Shown here: piece by piece, positions 1 to 15,600 of the stretch
How the letters are laid out: every line of letters begins with the position of its first letter
How positions within the stretch are numbered: position 1 is the stretch's first letter
NCBI GenBank assembly: GCA_964036195.1
Contig: OZ038453.1
Coordinates: 6,091,469 to 6,155,468, forward strand
Reading direction: 5' to 3'
DNA: 64,000 nucleotides
DNA from: Sphaerolaimus hirsutus
Taxonomy: Eukaryota; Nematoda; Chromadorea; Monhysterida; Sphaerolaimidae
Translations under genes and position numbers: made by a program
Notes under the pieces: model-generated
Database searches by the model: none
What the model was told of the DNA's origin: nothing
The model's input: only the letters and a program-made list of their open reading frames with translations

Positions 1-3000
1 TTGTGCTCTATAAAAATCTACAAAGTTTTGGTGTGTTTGACATAGCCACTTTATACCTAATAAACAAAAACGTGAGTAAATGTCAATTCTGGCCAATTGA
101 ATCATGATTCACGCCTTAACCATTTTTGGGAAAGGTGGTAGACATGCACCGTTGCGTAGCTGAGATTGTGCTCTATCAAAATCTACAAACGTTTTGGTGT
201 GTTTGCCATAGCCACTTTATACCTAAGAAACAAAAACGTGAATAAATGTCATATCTGGCCGATTGAATCACAATTAACGCCTTAACCATTCTTGGGAATG
301 GTGGTAGACATGCACCGTTGCGTAGCTGAAATTGTGCTCTATCAAAATCTACAAACGTTTTGGTGTGTTTGCCATAGCCACTTTATACCTAAGAAACAAA
401 AACGTGAATAAATGTCAATTCTGGCCAATTTAATCATGATTCACGCCTACACCATTCTTGGGAAAGGTGGTAGACATGCACCGTTGCATAGCTGAGATTG
501 TGCTATATCAAAATCTACAAACGTTGTGGTGTGTTTGCTACAGCCACTCTATACCTAAGAAACAAAAATGTGAATAAATGTCAATTCTGGCCAATTTAAT
601 CATGATTCACGCCTACACCATTCTTGGGAAAGGTGGTAGACATGCACCGTTGCATAGCTGAGATTGTGCTATATCAAAATCTACAAACGTTGTGGTGTGT
701 TTGCCACAGCCACTCTATACCTAAGAAACAAAAATGTGAATAAATGTCAATTCTGGCCGATTGAATCACTTTTACCGCCTACACCATTCTTGGGAAAGGT
801 GGTAGACATGCACCGTTGCGTAGCTGAGATTGTGCTCTATCAAAATCTACAAACGTTTTGGTGTGTTTGGCATAGCCACTTTATACCTAAGAAACAAAAA
901 CGTGAATAAATGTCATATCTGGCCGATTGAATCACAATTAACGCCTTAACCATTCTTGGGAATGGTGGTAGACATGCACCGTTGCGTAGCTGAAATTGTG
1001 CTCTATCAAAATCTACAAATGTTTTGGTGTGTTTGCCATAGCCACTTTATACCTAAGAAACAAAAACGTGAATAAATGTCAATTCTGGCTGATTGAATCA
1101 CAATTCACGCCTTAACCATTCTTGGGAAAGGTGGTAGACATGCACCGTTGCGTAGCTGAGATTGTGCTTTGTGCTCTATAAAAATCTACAAACGTTTTGG
1201 TGTGTTTTCCATAGCCACTTTATATGTAAGAAACAAAAACGTGAATAAATGTCAATTCTGGTTGATTGAGTCATGATTCACGCCTTAAGCATTCTTGGGA
1301 AAGATGGTAGACATGCACCGTTGTGTAGCTGAGATTGTGCTCTATCATAATCCCCAAACGTTTTGGTGTGTTTGCCATAGCCACTTTATACCTAAGAAAC
1401 AAAAACGTGAATAAATGTCATATCTGGCCGATTGAATCACAATTAACGCCTTAACCATTCTTGGGAATGGTGGTAGACATGCACCGTTGCGTAGCTGAAA
1501 TTGTGCTCTATCAAAATCTACAAACGTTTTGGTGTGTTTGCCATAGCCACTTTATACCTAAGAAACAAAAACGTGAATAAATGTCAATTCTGGCCAATTT
1601 AATCATGATTCACGCCTTAACCATTCTTGGGAAAGGTGGTAGACATGCACCGTTGCGTAGCTGAGATTGTGCTTTGTGCTCTATCATAATCCCCAAACGT
1701 TTTGGTGTGTTTGCCATAGCCACTTTATACCTAAGAAACAAAAACGTGAATAAATGTCAATTCTGGCTGATTGAATCACAATTCACGCCTTAACCATTCT
1801 TGGGAAAGGTGGTAGACATGCACCGTTGCGTAGCTGAGATTGTGCTTTGTGCTCTATCATAATCCCCAAACGTTTTGGTGTGTTTGCCATAGCCACTTTA
1901 TACCTAAGAAACAAAAACGTGAATAAATGTCATATCTGGCCGATTGAATCACAATTAACGCCTTAACCATTCTTGGGAATGGTGGTAGACATGCACCGTT
2001 GCGTAGCTGAAATTGTGCTCTATCAAAATCTACAAACGTTTTGGTGTGTTTGCCATAGCCACTTTATACCTAAGAAACAAAAACGTGAATAAATGTCATA
2101 TCTGGCCGATTGAATCACAATTAACGCCTTAACCATTCTTGGGAATGGTGGTAGACATGCACCGTTGCGTAGCTGAAATTGTGCTCTATCAAAATCTACA
2201 AACGTTTTGGTGTGTTTGCCATAGCCACTTTATACCTAAGAAACAAAAACGTGAATAAATGTCAATTCTGGCTGATTGAATCACAATTCACGCCTTAACC
2301 ATTCTTGGGAAAGGTGGTAGACATGCACCGTTGCGTAGCTGAAATTGTGCTTTGTGCTCTATAAAAATCTACAAACGTTTTGGTGTGTTTTCCATAGCCA
2401 CTTTATATGTAAGAAACAAAAACGTGAATAAATGTCAATTCTGGTTGATTGAGTCATGATTCACGCCTTAAGCATTCTTGGGAAAGATGGTAGACATGCA
2501 CCGTTGTGTAGCTGAGATTGTGCTCTATCATAATCCCCAAACGTTTTGGTGTGTTTGCCATAGCCACTTTATACCTAAGAAACAAAAACGTGAATAAATG
2601 TCATATCTGGCCGATTGAATCACAATTAACGCCTTAACCATTCTTGGGAATGGTGGTAGACATGCACCGTTGCGTAGCTGAAATTGTGCTCTATCAAAAT
2701 CTACAAACGTTTTGGTGTGTTTGCCATAGCCACTTTATACCTAAGAAACAAAAACGTGAATAAATGTCAATTCTGGCTGATTGAATCACAATTCACGCCT
2801 TAACCATTCTTGGGAAAGGTGGTAGACATGCACCGTTGCGTAGCTGAGATTGTGCTTTGTGCTCTATAAAAATCTACAAACGTTTTGGTGTGTTTTCCAT
2901 AGCCACTTTATATGTAAGAAACAAAAACGTGAATAAATGTCAATTCTGGCTGATTGAATCACAATTCACGCCTTAACCATTCTTGAGAAAGGTGGTAGAC

Positions 3001-6000
3001 ATGCACCGTTGCGTAGCTGAGATTGTGCTTTGTGCTCTATAAAAATCTACAAACGTTTTGGTGTGTTTTCCATAGCCACTTTATATGTAAGAAACAAAAA
3101 TGTGAATAAATGTCAATTCTGGCCAATTTAATCATGATTCACGCCTACACCATTCTTGGGAAAGGTGGTAGACATGCACCGTTGCATAGCTGAGATTGTG
3201 CTATATCAAAATCTACAAACGTTGTGGTGTGTTTGCCACAGCCACTCTATACCTAAGAAACAAAAATGTGAATAAATGTCAATTCTGGCCGATTGAATCA
3301 CTTTTACCGCCTACACCATTCTTGGGAAAGGTGGTAGACATGCACCGTTGCGTAGCTGAGATTGTGCTCTATCAAAATCTACAAACGTTTTGGTGTGTTT
3401 GCCATAGCCACTTTATACCTAAGAAACAAAAACGTGAATAAATGTCATATCTGGCCGATTGAATCACAATTAACGCCTTAACCATTCTTGGGAATGGTGG
3501 TAGACATGCACCGTTGCGTAGCTGAAATTGTGCTCTATCAAAATCTACAAACGTTTTGGTGTGTTTGCCATAGCCACTTTATACCTAAGAAACAAAAACG
3601 TGAATAAATGTCAATTCTGGCTGATTGAATCACAATTCACGCCTTAACCATTCTTGGGAAAGGTGGTAGACATGCACCGTTGCGTAGCTGAGATTGTGCT
3701 TTGTGCTCTATAAAAATCTACAAACGTTTTGGTGTGTTTGCCATAGCCACTTTATACCTAAGAAACAAAAACGTGAATAAATGTCAATTCTGGCTGATTG
3801 AATCACGATTCACGCCTTAACCATTCTTGGGAAAGGTGGTAGACATGCACCGTTGCGTAGCTGAGATTGTGCTCTATAAAAATCTACAAACGTTTTGGTG
3901 TGTTTGCCATAGCCACTTTATACCTAAGAAACAAAAACGTGAATAAATGTCAATTCTGGCTGATTGAATCACGATTCACGCCTTAACCATTCTTGGGAAA
4001 GGTGGTAGACATGCACCGTTGCGTAGCTGAAATTGTGCTCTATAAAAATCTACAAAGTTTTGGTGTGTTTGACATAGCCACTTTATACCTAATAAACAAA
4101 AACGTGAGTAAATGTCAATTCTGGCCAATTGAATCATGATTCACGCCTTAACCATTTTTGGGAAAGGTGGTAGACATGCACCGTTGCGTAGCTGAGATTG
4201 TGCTCTATCAAAATCTACAAACGTTTTGGTGTGTTTGCCATAGCCACTTTATACCTAAGAAACAAAAACGTGAATAAATGTCATATCTGGCCGATTGAAT
4301 CACAATTAACGCCTTAACCATTCTTGGGAATGGTGGTAGACATGCACCGTTGCGTAGCTGAAATTGTGCTCTATCAAAATCTACAAACGTTTTGGTGTGT
4401 TTGCCATAGCCACTTTATACCTAAGAAACAAAAACGTGAATAAATGTCAATTCTGGCCAATTTAATCATGATTCACGCCTACACCATTCTTGGGAAAGGT
4501 GGTAGACATGCACCGTTGCATAGCTGAGATTGTGCTATATCAAAATCTACAAACGTTGTGGTGTGTTTGCCATAGCCACTTTATACCTAAGAAACAAAAA
4601 CGTGAATAAATGTCAATTCTGGCTGATTGAATCACAATTCACGCCTTAACCATTCTTGGGAAAGGTGGTAGACATGCACCGTTGCGTAGCTGAGATTGTG
4701 CTTTGTGCTCTATAAAAATCTACAAACGTTTTGGTGTGTTTTCCATAGCCACTTTATATGTAAGAAACAAAAACGTGAATAAATGTCAATTCTGGCTGAT
4801 TGAATCACAATTCACGCCTTAACCATTCTTGGGAAAGGTGGTAGACATGCACCGTTGCGTAGCTGAGATTGTGCTTTGTGCTCTATAAAAATCTACAAAC
4901 GTTTTGGTGTGTTTTCCATAGCCACTTTATATGTAAGAAACAAAAATGTGAATAAATGTCAATTCTGGCCAATTTAATCATGATTCACGCCTACACCATT
5001 CTTGGGAAAGGTGGTAGACATGCACCGTTGCATAGCTGAGATTGTGCTATATCAAAATCTACAAACGTTGTGGTGTGTTTGCCACAGCCACTCTATACCT
5101 AAGAAACAAAAATGTGAATAAATGTCAATTCTGGCCGATTGAATCACTTTTACCGCCTACACCATTCTTGGGAAAGGTGGTAGACATGCACCGTTGCGTA
5201 GCTGAGATTGTGCTCTATCAAAATCTACAAACGTTTTGGTGTGTTTGCCATAGCCACTTTATACCTAAGAAACAAAAACGTGAATAAATGTCATATCTGG
5301 CCGATTGAATCACAATTAACGCCTTAACCATTCTTGGGAATGGTGGTAGACATGCACCGTTGCGTAGCTGAAATTGTGCTCTATCAAAATCTACAAACGT
5401 TTTGGTGTGTTTGCCATAGCCACTTTATACCTAAGAAACAAAAACGTGAATAAATGTCAATTCTGGCTGATTGAATCACAATTCACGCCTTAACCATTCT
5501 TGGGAAAGGTGGTAGACATGCACCGTTGCGTAGCTGAGATTGTGCTTTGTGCTCTATAAAAATCTACAAACGTTTTGGTGTGTTTTCCATAGCCACTTTA
5601 TATGTAAGAAACAAAAACGTGAATAAATGTCAATTCTGGTTGATTGAGTCATGATTCACGCCTTAAGCATTCTTGGGAAAGATGGTAGACATGCACCGTT
5701 GTGTAGCTGAGATTGTGCTCTATCATAATCCCCAAACGTTTTGGTGTGTTTGCCATAGCCACTTTATACCTAAGAAACAAAAACGTGAATAAATGTCAAT
5801 TCTGGCTGATTGAATCACGATTCACGCCTTAACCATTCTTGGGAAAGGTGGTAGACATGCACCGTTGCGTAGCTGAGATTGTGCTCTATAAAAATCTACA
5901 AACGTTTTGGTGTGTTTGCCATAGCCACTTTATACCTAAGAAACAAAAACGTGAATAAATGTCAATTCTGGCTGATTGAATCACGATTCACGCCTTAACC

Positions 6001-6660
6001 ATTCTTGGGAAAGGTGGTAGACATGCACCGTTGCGTAGCTGAAATTGTGCTCTATAAAAATCTACAAAGTTTTGGTGTGTTTGCCATAGCCACTTTATAC
6101 CTAATAAACAAAAACGTGAGTAAATGTCAATTCTGGCCAATTGAATCATGATTCACGCCTTAACCATTTTTGGGAAAGGTGGTAGACATGCACCGTTGCG
6201 TAGCTGAGATTGTGCTCTATCAAAATCTACAAACGTTTTGGTGTGTTTGCCATAGCCACTTTATACCTAAGAAACAAAAACGTGAATAAATGTCATATCT
6301 GGCCGATTGAATCACAATTAACGCCTTAACCATTCTTGGGAATGGTGGTAGACATGCACCGTTGCGTAGCTGAAATTGTGCTCTATCAAAATCTACAAAC
6401 GTTTTGGTGTGTTTGCCATAGCCACTTTATACCTAAGAAACAAAAACGTGAATAAATGTCAATTCTGGCCAATTTAATCATGATTCACGCCTACACCATT
6501 CTTGGGAAAGGTGGTAGACATGCACCGTTGCATAGCTGAGATTGTGCTATATCAAAATCTACAAACGTTGTGGTGTGTTTGCCACAGCCACTCTATACCT
6601 AAGAAACAAAAATGTGAATAAATGTCAATTCTGGCCAATTTAATCATGATTCACGCCTAC
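1..6660 (+). repeat. Left satellite sub-block with irregular segmental duplications
   Basis: Within the satellite, a distinctive pair of variant units (GTGCTATATC and CCACAGCCACTCTATACC followed by CACTTTTACCGCCTACACC) recurs at about 664, 3196, 5042 and 6708. The spacings are 2532, 1846 and 1666 bp. The opening segment of the window (TCTACAAAGTTTTGGTG followed by GACATAGCC) returns at about 4033. The unequal spacing of nearly identical segments is what repeated unequal exchange or conversion would leave. Extents are approximate because they were read by eye from marker variants. Confidence 0.75.
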
Positions 6661-9600
6661 ACCATTCTTGGGAAAGGTGGTAGACATGCACCGTTGCATA
6701 GCTGAGATTGTGCTATATCAAAATCTACAAACGTTGTGGTGTGTTTGCCACAGCCACTCTATACCTAAGAAACAAAAATGTGAATAAATGTCAATTCTGG
6801 CCGATTGAATCACTTTTACCGCCTACACCATTCTTGGGAAAGGTGGTAGACATGCACCGTTGCGTAGCTGAGATTGTGCTCTATCAAAATCTACAAACGT
6901 TTTGGTGTGTTTGCCATAGCCACTTTATACCTAAGAAACAAAAACGTGAATAAATGTCATATCTGGCCGATTGAATCACAATTAACGCCTTAACCATTCT
7001 TGGGAATGGTGGTAGACATGCACCGTTGCGTAGCTGAAATTGTGCTCTATCAAAATCTACAAACGTTTTGGTGTGTTTGCCATAGCCACTTTATACCTAA
7101 GAAACAAAAACGTGAATAAATGTCAATTCTGGCCAATTTAATCATGATTCACGCCTACACCATTCTTGGGAAAGGTGGTAGACATGCACCGTTGCATAGC
7201 TGAGATTGTGCTATATCAAAATCTACAAACGTTGTGGTGTGTTTGCCACAGCCACTCTATACCTAAGAAACAAAAACGTGAATAAATGTCAATTCTGGCT
7301 GATTGAATCACGATTCACGCCTTAACCATTCTTGGGAAAGGTGGTAGACATGCACCGTTGCGTAGCTGAGATTGTGCTCTATAAAAATCTACAAATGTTT
7401 TGGTGTGTTTGCCATAGCCACTTTATACCTAATAAACAAAAACGTGAATAAATGTCAATTCTGGCTGATTGGATCACAATTCACGCCTTAACCATTCTTG
7501 AGAAAGGTGATAGACATGCACCGTTGCGTAGCTGAGATCGTGCTCTATCAAAATCTACAAACGTTTTGGTGTGTTTGCCATAGCCACTTTATACCTAAGA
7601 AACAAAAACGTGAATAAATGTCATATCTGGCTGATTGAATCACAATTAACACCTTAACCATTCTTGGGAATGGTAATAGACATGCACCGTTGCGTAGCTG
7701 AGATTGTGCTCTATCAAAATCTACAAATGTTTTGGTGTGTTTGCCATAGCCACTTTATACCTAAGAAACAAAAACGTGAATAAATGTCAATTCTGGACAA
7801 TTGAGTCACGATTCACGCCTTGACCATTCTTGGGAATGGTGGTAGACATGCACTGTTGCGTAGCTGAGATTGTGCTCTATCAAAATCTCCAAACGTTTTG
7901 GTGTGTTTGCCATAGCCACTTTATACCTAAGAAACAAAAACGTGAATAAATGTCATATCTGGCCGATTGAATCACAATTAACACCTTAACCATTCTTGGG
8001 AATGGTGGTAGACAAGCACCGTTGCGTAGCTGAGATTGTGCTCTATCAAAATCTACAAACGTTTTGGTGTGTTTGCCATAGCCACTTTATACCTAAGAAA
8101 CAAAAACGTGAATAAATGTCAATTCTGGACAATTGAGTCACGATTCACGCCTTGACCATTCTTGGGAATGGTGGTAGACATGCACTGTTGCGTAGCTGAG
8201 ATTGTGCTCTATCAAAATCTCCAAATGTTTTGGTTTGTTTGCCATAGCAACTTTATACCTAAGAAACAAAAACGTGAATAAATGTCATTTCTGGACGATT
8301 GAGTCACGATTCACACCTTCACCATTCTTGGGAAAGGTGGTAGACATGCTCCGTTGCATAGCTGAGATTGTGCTCTATAAAAATCTACAAACGTTTTGGT
8401 GTGTTTGCCATAGCCACTTTATACCTAAGAATCAAAAACGTGAATAAATGTCAATTCTGGCTGATTCACGCCTTAACCATTCTTGGGAAAGGTGGTAGAC
8501 ATGCATCGTTGCGTAGCTGAGATTGTGCTCTATAAAAATCTACAAATGTTTTGGTGTGTTTGCCATAGCCACTTTATACCTAATAAACAAAAACGTGAAT
8601 AAATGTCAATTCTGGCCAATTGAATCATGATTCACGCCTTACCCATTTTTGGGAAAGGTGGTAGACATGCACCATTGCATAGCTGAGATCGTGCTCTATC
8701 AAAATCTACAAACGTTTTGGTGTGTTTGCCATAGCCACTTTATACCTAAGAAACAAAAACGTGAATAAATGTCATATCTGGCCAATTGAATCACAATTAA
8801 CACCTTAACCATTCTTGGGAATGGTGGTAGACATGCACCGTTGCGTAGCTGAGATTGTGCTCTATCAAAATCTACAAATGTTTTGGTGTGTTTGCCATAG
8901 CCACTTTATACCTAAGAAACAAAAACGTGAATAAATGTCAATTCTGGCTGATTGAATCACGATTCACGCCTTAACCATTCTTGGGAAAGGTGGTAGACAT
9001 GCACCGTTGCGTAGCTGAGATTGTGCTCTATCAAAATCCCCAAACGTTTTGGTGTGTTTGCCATAGCCACTTTATACCTAAGAAACAAAAACGTGAATAA
9101 ATGTCAATTCTGGCTGATTGAATCACGATTCACGCCTTAACCATTCTTGGGAAAGGTGGTAGACATGCACCGTTGCGTAGCTGAGATTGTGCTCTATAAA
9201 AATCTACAAAGTTTTGGTGTGTTTGTCATAGCCACTTTATACCTAAGAAACAAAAACGTGAATAAATGTCAATTCTGGCTGATTGAATCACGATTCACGC
9301 CTTAACCATTCTTGGGAAAGGTGGTAGACATGCACCGTTGCGTAGCTGATATTGTGCTCTATCAAAATCTACAAACGTTTTGGTGTGTTTGCCATAGCCA
9401 CTTTATACCTAAGAAAAAAAACGTGAATAAATGTCAATTCTGGCTGATTGAATCACAATTCACGCCTTAACCATTCTTGGGAAAGGTGGTAGACATGCAC
9501 CGTTGCGTAGCTGAGATTGTGCTCTATAAAAATCTACAAAGTTTTGGTGTGTTTGCCATAGCCACTTTATACCTAATAAACAAAAACGTGAATAAATGTC

Positions 9601-12600
9601 AATTCTGGCCAATTGAATCATGATTCACGCCTTAACCATTTTTGGGAAAGGTGGTAGACATGCACCGTTGCGTAGCTGAGATTGTGCTCTATCAAAATCT
9701 ACAAACGTTTTGGTGTGTTTGCCATAGCCACTTTATACCTAAGAAACAAAAACGTGAATAAATGTCAATTCTGGCTGATTGAATCACGATTCACGCCTTA
9801 ACCATTCTTGGGAAAGGTGGTAGACATGCACCGTTGCGTAGCTGAGATTGTGCTCTATAAAAATCTACAAACGTTTTGGTGTGTTTGCCATAGCCACTTT
9901 ATACCTAATAAACAAAAATGTGAATAAATGTCAATTCTGGCCAATTGAATCATGATTCACGCCTTAACCATTTTTGGGAAAGGTGGTAGACATGCACCGT
10001 TGCGTAGCTGAGATTGTGCTCTATCAAAATCTAAAAACGTTTTGGTGTGTTTGCCATAGCCACTTTATACCTAAGAAACAAAAACGTGAGTAAATGTCAT
10101 ATCTGGCCGATTGAATCACAATTAACACCTTAACCATACTTGGGAATGGTGGTAGACATGCACCGTTGCGTAGCTGAGATTGTGCTCTATAAAAATCTAC
10201 AAACGTTTTGGTGTGTTTGCCATAGCCACTTTATACCTAATAAACATAAACGTGAATAAATGTCAATTCTGGCCAATTGAATCATGATTCACGCCTTAAC
10301 CATTTTTGGGAAAGGTGGTAGACATGCACCGTTGGTAGCTGAGATTGTGCTCTATCAAAATCTGAAAACGTTTTGGTGTGTTTGCCATAGCCACTTTATA
10401 CCTAAGAAACAAAAACGTGAATAAATGTCATATCTGACTGATTGAATCACAATTAACACCTTAACCATACTTGGGAATGGTGGTAGACATGCACCGTTGC
10501 GTAGCTGAGATTGTGCTCTATCAAAATCTACAAACGTTTTGGTGTGTTTGCCATAGCCACTTTATACCTAAGAAACAAAAACGTGAATAAATGTCAATTC
10601 TGGCTGATTGAATCACAATTCATGCCTGCACCATTCTTGGGAAAGGTGGTAGACATGCACCGTTGCGTAGCTGAGATTGTGCTATATCAAAATCTACAAA
10701 CGTTGTGGTGTGTTTGCCATAGCCACTCTATACCTAAGAAACAAAAATGTGAATAAATGTCAATTCTGGCCGATTGAATCATTTTTACCGCCTACACCAT
10801 TCTTGGGAAAGGTGGTAGACATGCACCGTTGCGTAGCTGAGTTTGTGCTATATCAAAATCTACAAACGTTGTGGTGTGTTTGCCATAGCCACTCTATACC
10901 TAAGAAACAAGAACGTGAATAAATGTCAATTCTGGCTGATTGAATCACAATTCACGCCTTAACCATTCTTGGGAAAGGTTGTAGACATGCACCATTGCAT
11001 AGCTGGGATTGTGCTCTATAAAAATCTACAAACGTTTTGGTGTGTTTTCCATAGCCACTTTATACGTAAGAAACAAAAATGTGAATAAATGTCAATTCTG
11101 GACAATTGAGTCATGATTCACGCCTTAACCATTCTTGGGAAAGGTGGTAGACATGCACCGTTGCGTAGCTGAGATTGTGCTCTATCAAAATCTCCAAACG
11201 TTTTGGTATGTTTGCCATAGCCACTTTATACCTAAGAAACAAAAACATGAATAAATGTCAATTCTGTCTGATTGAATCACGATTCATGCCTTAAAGATTC
11301 TTGGGAAAGGTGGTAGACATGCACCGTTGCATAGCTGAGATTGTGCTATATCAAAATCTACAAACGTTGTGGTGTGTTTGCCACAGCCACTCTATACCTA
11401 AGAAACAAAAATGTGAATAAATGTCAATTCTGGCCGATTGAATCACTTTTACCGCCTACACCATTCTTGGGAAAGGTGGTAGACATGCACCGTTGCGTAG
11501 CTGAGATTGTGCTCTATCAAAATCTACAAACGTTTTGGTGTGTTTGCCATAGCCACTTTATACCTAAGAAACAAAAACGTGAATAAATGTCATATCTGGC
11601 CGATTGAATCACAATTAACGCCTTAACCATTCTTGGGAATGGTGGTAGACATGCACCGTTGCGTAGCTGAAATTGTGCTCTATCAAAATCTACAAACGTT
11701 TTGGTGTGTTTGCCATAGCCACTTTATACCTAAGAAACAAAAACGTGAATAAATGTCAATTCTGGCCAATTTAATCATGATTCACGCCTACACCATTCTT
11801 GGGAAAGGTGGTAGACATGCACCGTTGCATAGCTGAGATTGTGCTATATCAAAATCTACAAACGTTGTGGTGTGTTTGCCACAGCCACTCTATACCTAAG
11901 AAACAAAAACGTGAATAAATGTCAATTCTGGCTGATTGAATCACGATTCACGCCTTAACCATTCTTGGGAAAGGTGGTAGACATGCACCGTTGCGTAGCT
12001 GAGATTGTGCTCTATAAAAATCTACAAATGTTTTGGTGTGTTTGCCATAGCCACTTTATACCTAATAAACAAAAACGTGAATAAATGTCAATTCTGGCTG
12101 ATTGGATCACAATTCACGCCTTAACCATTCTTGAGAAAGGTGATAGACATGCACCGTTGCGTAGCTGAGATCGTGCTCTATCAAAATCTACAAACGTTTT
12201 GGTGTGTTTGCCATAGCCACTTTATACCTAAGAAACAAAAACGTGAATAAATGTCATATCTGGCTGATTGAATCACAATTAACACCTTAACCATTCTTGG
12301 GAATGGTAATAGACATGCACCGTTGCGTAGCTGAGATTGTGCTCTATCAAAATCTACAAATGTTTTGGTGTGTTTGCCATAGCCACTTTATACCTAAGAA
12401 ACAAAAACGTGAATAAATGTCAATTCTGGACAATTGAGTCACGATTCACGCCTTGACCATTCTTGGGAATGGTGGTAGACATGCACTGTTGCGTAGCTGA
12501 GATTGTGCTCTATCAAAATCTCCAAACGTTTTGGTGTGTTTGCCATAGCCACTTTATACCTAAGAAACAAAAACGTGAATAAATGTCATATCTGGCCGAT

Positions 12601-15600
12601 TGAATCACAATTAACACCTTAACCATTCTTGGGAATGGTGGTAGACAAGCACCGTTGCGTAGCTGAGATTGTGCTCTATCAAAATCTACAAACGTTTTGG
12701 TGTGTTTGCCATAGCCACTTTATACCTAAGAAACAAAAACGTGAATAAATGTCAATTCTGGACAATTGAGTCACGATTCACGCCTTGACCATTCTTGGGA
12801 ATGGTGGTAGACATGCACTGTTGCATAGCTGAGATTGTGCTCTATCAAAATCTCCAAATGTTTTGGTGTGTTTGCCATAGCAACTTTATACCTAAGAAAC
12901 AAAAACGTGAATAAATGTCATTTCTGGACGATTGAGTCACGATTCACACCTTCACCATTCTTGGGAAAGGTGGTAGACATGCTCCGTTGCATAGCTGAGA
13001 TTGTGCTCTATAAAAATCTACAAACGTTTTGGTGTGTTTGCCATAGCCACTTTATACCTAAGAATCAAAAACGTGAATAAATGTCAATTCTGGCTGATTC
13101 ACGCCTTAACCATTCTTGGGAAAGGTGGTAGACATGCATCGTTGCGTAGCTGAGATTGTGCTCTATAAAAATCTACAAATGTTTTGGTGTGTTTGCCATA
13201 GCCACTTTATACCTAAGAAACAAAAACGTGAATAAATGTCATATCTGGCCAATTGAATCACAATTAACACCTTAACCATTCTTGGGAATGGTGGTAGACA
13301 TGCACCGTTGCGTAGCTGAGATTGTGCTCTATCAAAATCTACAAATGTTTTGGTGTGTTTGCCATAGCCACTTTATACCTAAGAAACAAAAACGTGAATA
13401 AATGTCAATTCTGGCTGATTGAATCACGATTCACGCCTTAACCATTCTTGGGAAAGGTGGTAGACATGCACCATTGCGTAGCTGAGATTGTGCTCTATCA
13501 AAATCTACAAACGTTTTGGTGTGTTTGCCATAGCCACTTTATACCTAAGAAACAAAAACGTGAATAAATGTCATATCTGGCCAATTGAATCACAATTAAC
13601 ACCTTAACCATTCTTGGGAATGGTGGTAGACATGCACCGTTGCGTAGCTGAGATTGTGCTCTATCAAAATCTACAAATGTTTTGGTGTGTTTGCCATAGC
13701 CACTTTATACCTAAGAAACAAAAACGTGAATAAATGTCAATTCTGGCTGATTGAATCACGATTCACGCCTTAACCATTCTTGGGAAAGGTGGTAGACATG
13801 CACCGTTGCGTAGCTGAGATTGTGCTCTATCAAAATCCCCAAACGTTTTGGTGTGTTTGCCATAGCCACTTTATACCTAAGAAACAAAAACGTGAATAAA
13901 TGTCAATTCTGGCTGATTGAATCACGATTCACGCCTTAACCATTCTTGGGAAAGGTGGTAGACATGCACCGTTGCGTAGCTGAGATTGTGCTCTATAAAA
14001 ATCTACAAAGTTTTGGTGTGTTTGTCATAGCCACTTTATACCTAAGAAACAAAAACGTGAATAAATGTCAATTCTGGCTGATTGAATCACGATTCACGCC
14101 TTAACCATTCTTGGGAAAGGTGGTAGACATGCACCGTTGCGTAGCTGATATTGTGCTCTATCAAAATCTACAAACGTTTTGGTGTGTTTGCCATAGCCAC
14201 TTTATACCTAAGAAAAAAAACGTGAATAAATGTCAATTCTGGCTGATTGAATCACAATTCACGCCTTAACCATTCTTGGGAAAGGTGGTAGACATGCACC
14301 GTTGCGTAGCTGAGATTGTGCTCTATAAAAATCTACAAAGTTTTGGTGTGTTTGCCATAGCCACTTTATACCTAATAAACAAAAACGTGAATAAATGTCA
14401 ATTCTGGCCAATTGAATCATGATTCACGCCTTAACCATTTTTGGGAAAGGTGGTAGACATGCACCGTTGCGTAGCTGAGATTGTGCTCTATCAAAATCTA
14501 CAAACGTTTTGGTGTGTTTGCCATAGCCACTTTATACCTAAGAAACAAAAACGTGAATAAATGTCAATTCTGGCTGATTGAATCACGATTCACGCCTTAA
14601 CCATTCTTGGGAAAGGTGGTAGACATGCACCGTTGCGTAGCTGAGATTGTGCTCTATAAAAATCTACAAACGTTTTGGTGTGTTTGCCATAGCCACTTTA
14701 TACCTAATAAACAAAAATGTGAATAAATGTCAATTCTGGCCAATTGAATCATGATTCACGCCTTAACCATTTTTGGGAAAGGTGGTAGACATGCACCGTT
14801 GCGTAGCTGAGATTGTGCTCTATCAAAATCTAAAAACGTTTTGGTGTGTTTGCCATAGCCACTTTATACCTAAGAAACAAAAACGTGAGTAAATGTCATA
14901 TCTGGCCGATTGAATCACAATTAACACCTTAACCATACTTGGGAATGGTGGTAGACATGCACCGTTGCGTAGCTGAGATTGTGCTCTATAAAAATCTACA
15001 AACGTTTTGGTGTGTTTGCCATAGCCACTTTATACCTAATAAACATAAACGTGAATAAATGTCAATTCTGGCCAATTGAATCATGATTCACGCCTTAACC
15101 ATTTTTGGGAAAGGTGGTAGACATGCACCGTTGGTAGCTGAGATTGTGCTCTATCAAAATCTGAAAACGTTTTGGTGTGTTTGCCATAGCCACTTTATAC
15201 CTAAGAAACAAAAACGTGAATAAATGTCATATCTGACTGATTGAATCACAATTAACACCTTAACCATACTTGGGAATGGTGGTAGACATGCACCGTTGCG
15301 TAGCTGAGATTGTGCTCTATCAAAATCTACAAACGTTTTGGTGTGTTTGCCATAGCCACTTTATACCTAAGAAACAAAAACGTGAATAAATGTCAATTCT
15401 GGCTGATTGAATCACAATTCATGCCTGCACCATTCTTGGGAAAGGTGGTAGACATGCACCGTTGCGTAGCTGAGATTGTGCTATATCAAAATCTACAAAC
15501 GTTGTGGTGTGTTTGCCATAGCCACTCTATACCTAAGAAACAAAAATGTGAATAAATGTCAATTCTGGCCGATTGAATCATTTTTACCGCCTACACCATT

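Noticed and set aside
664-909. Recurring 81-codon open stretch in the satellite (many copies, both sides of the inversion)
   Set aside because: It starts with TTG, has no ATG at its start, spans about one and a half units and recurs only because the satellite recurs. Unit length 166 shifts the frame each time. No domain or independent evidence of coding was seen.
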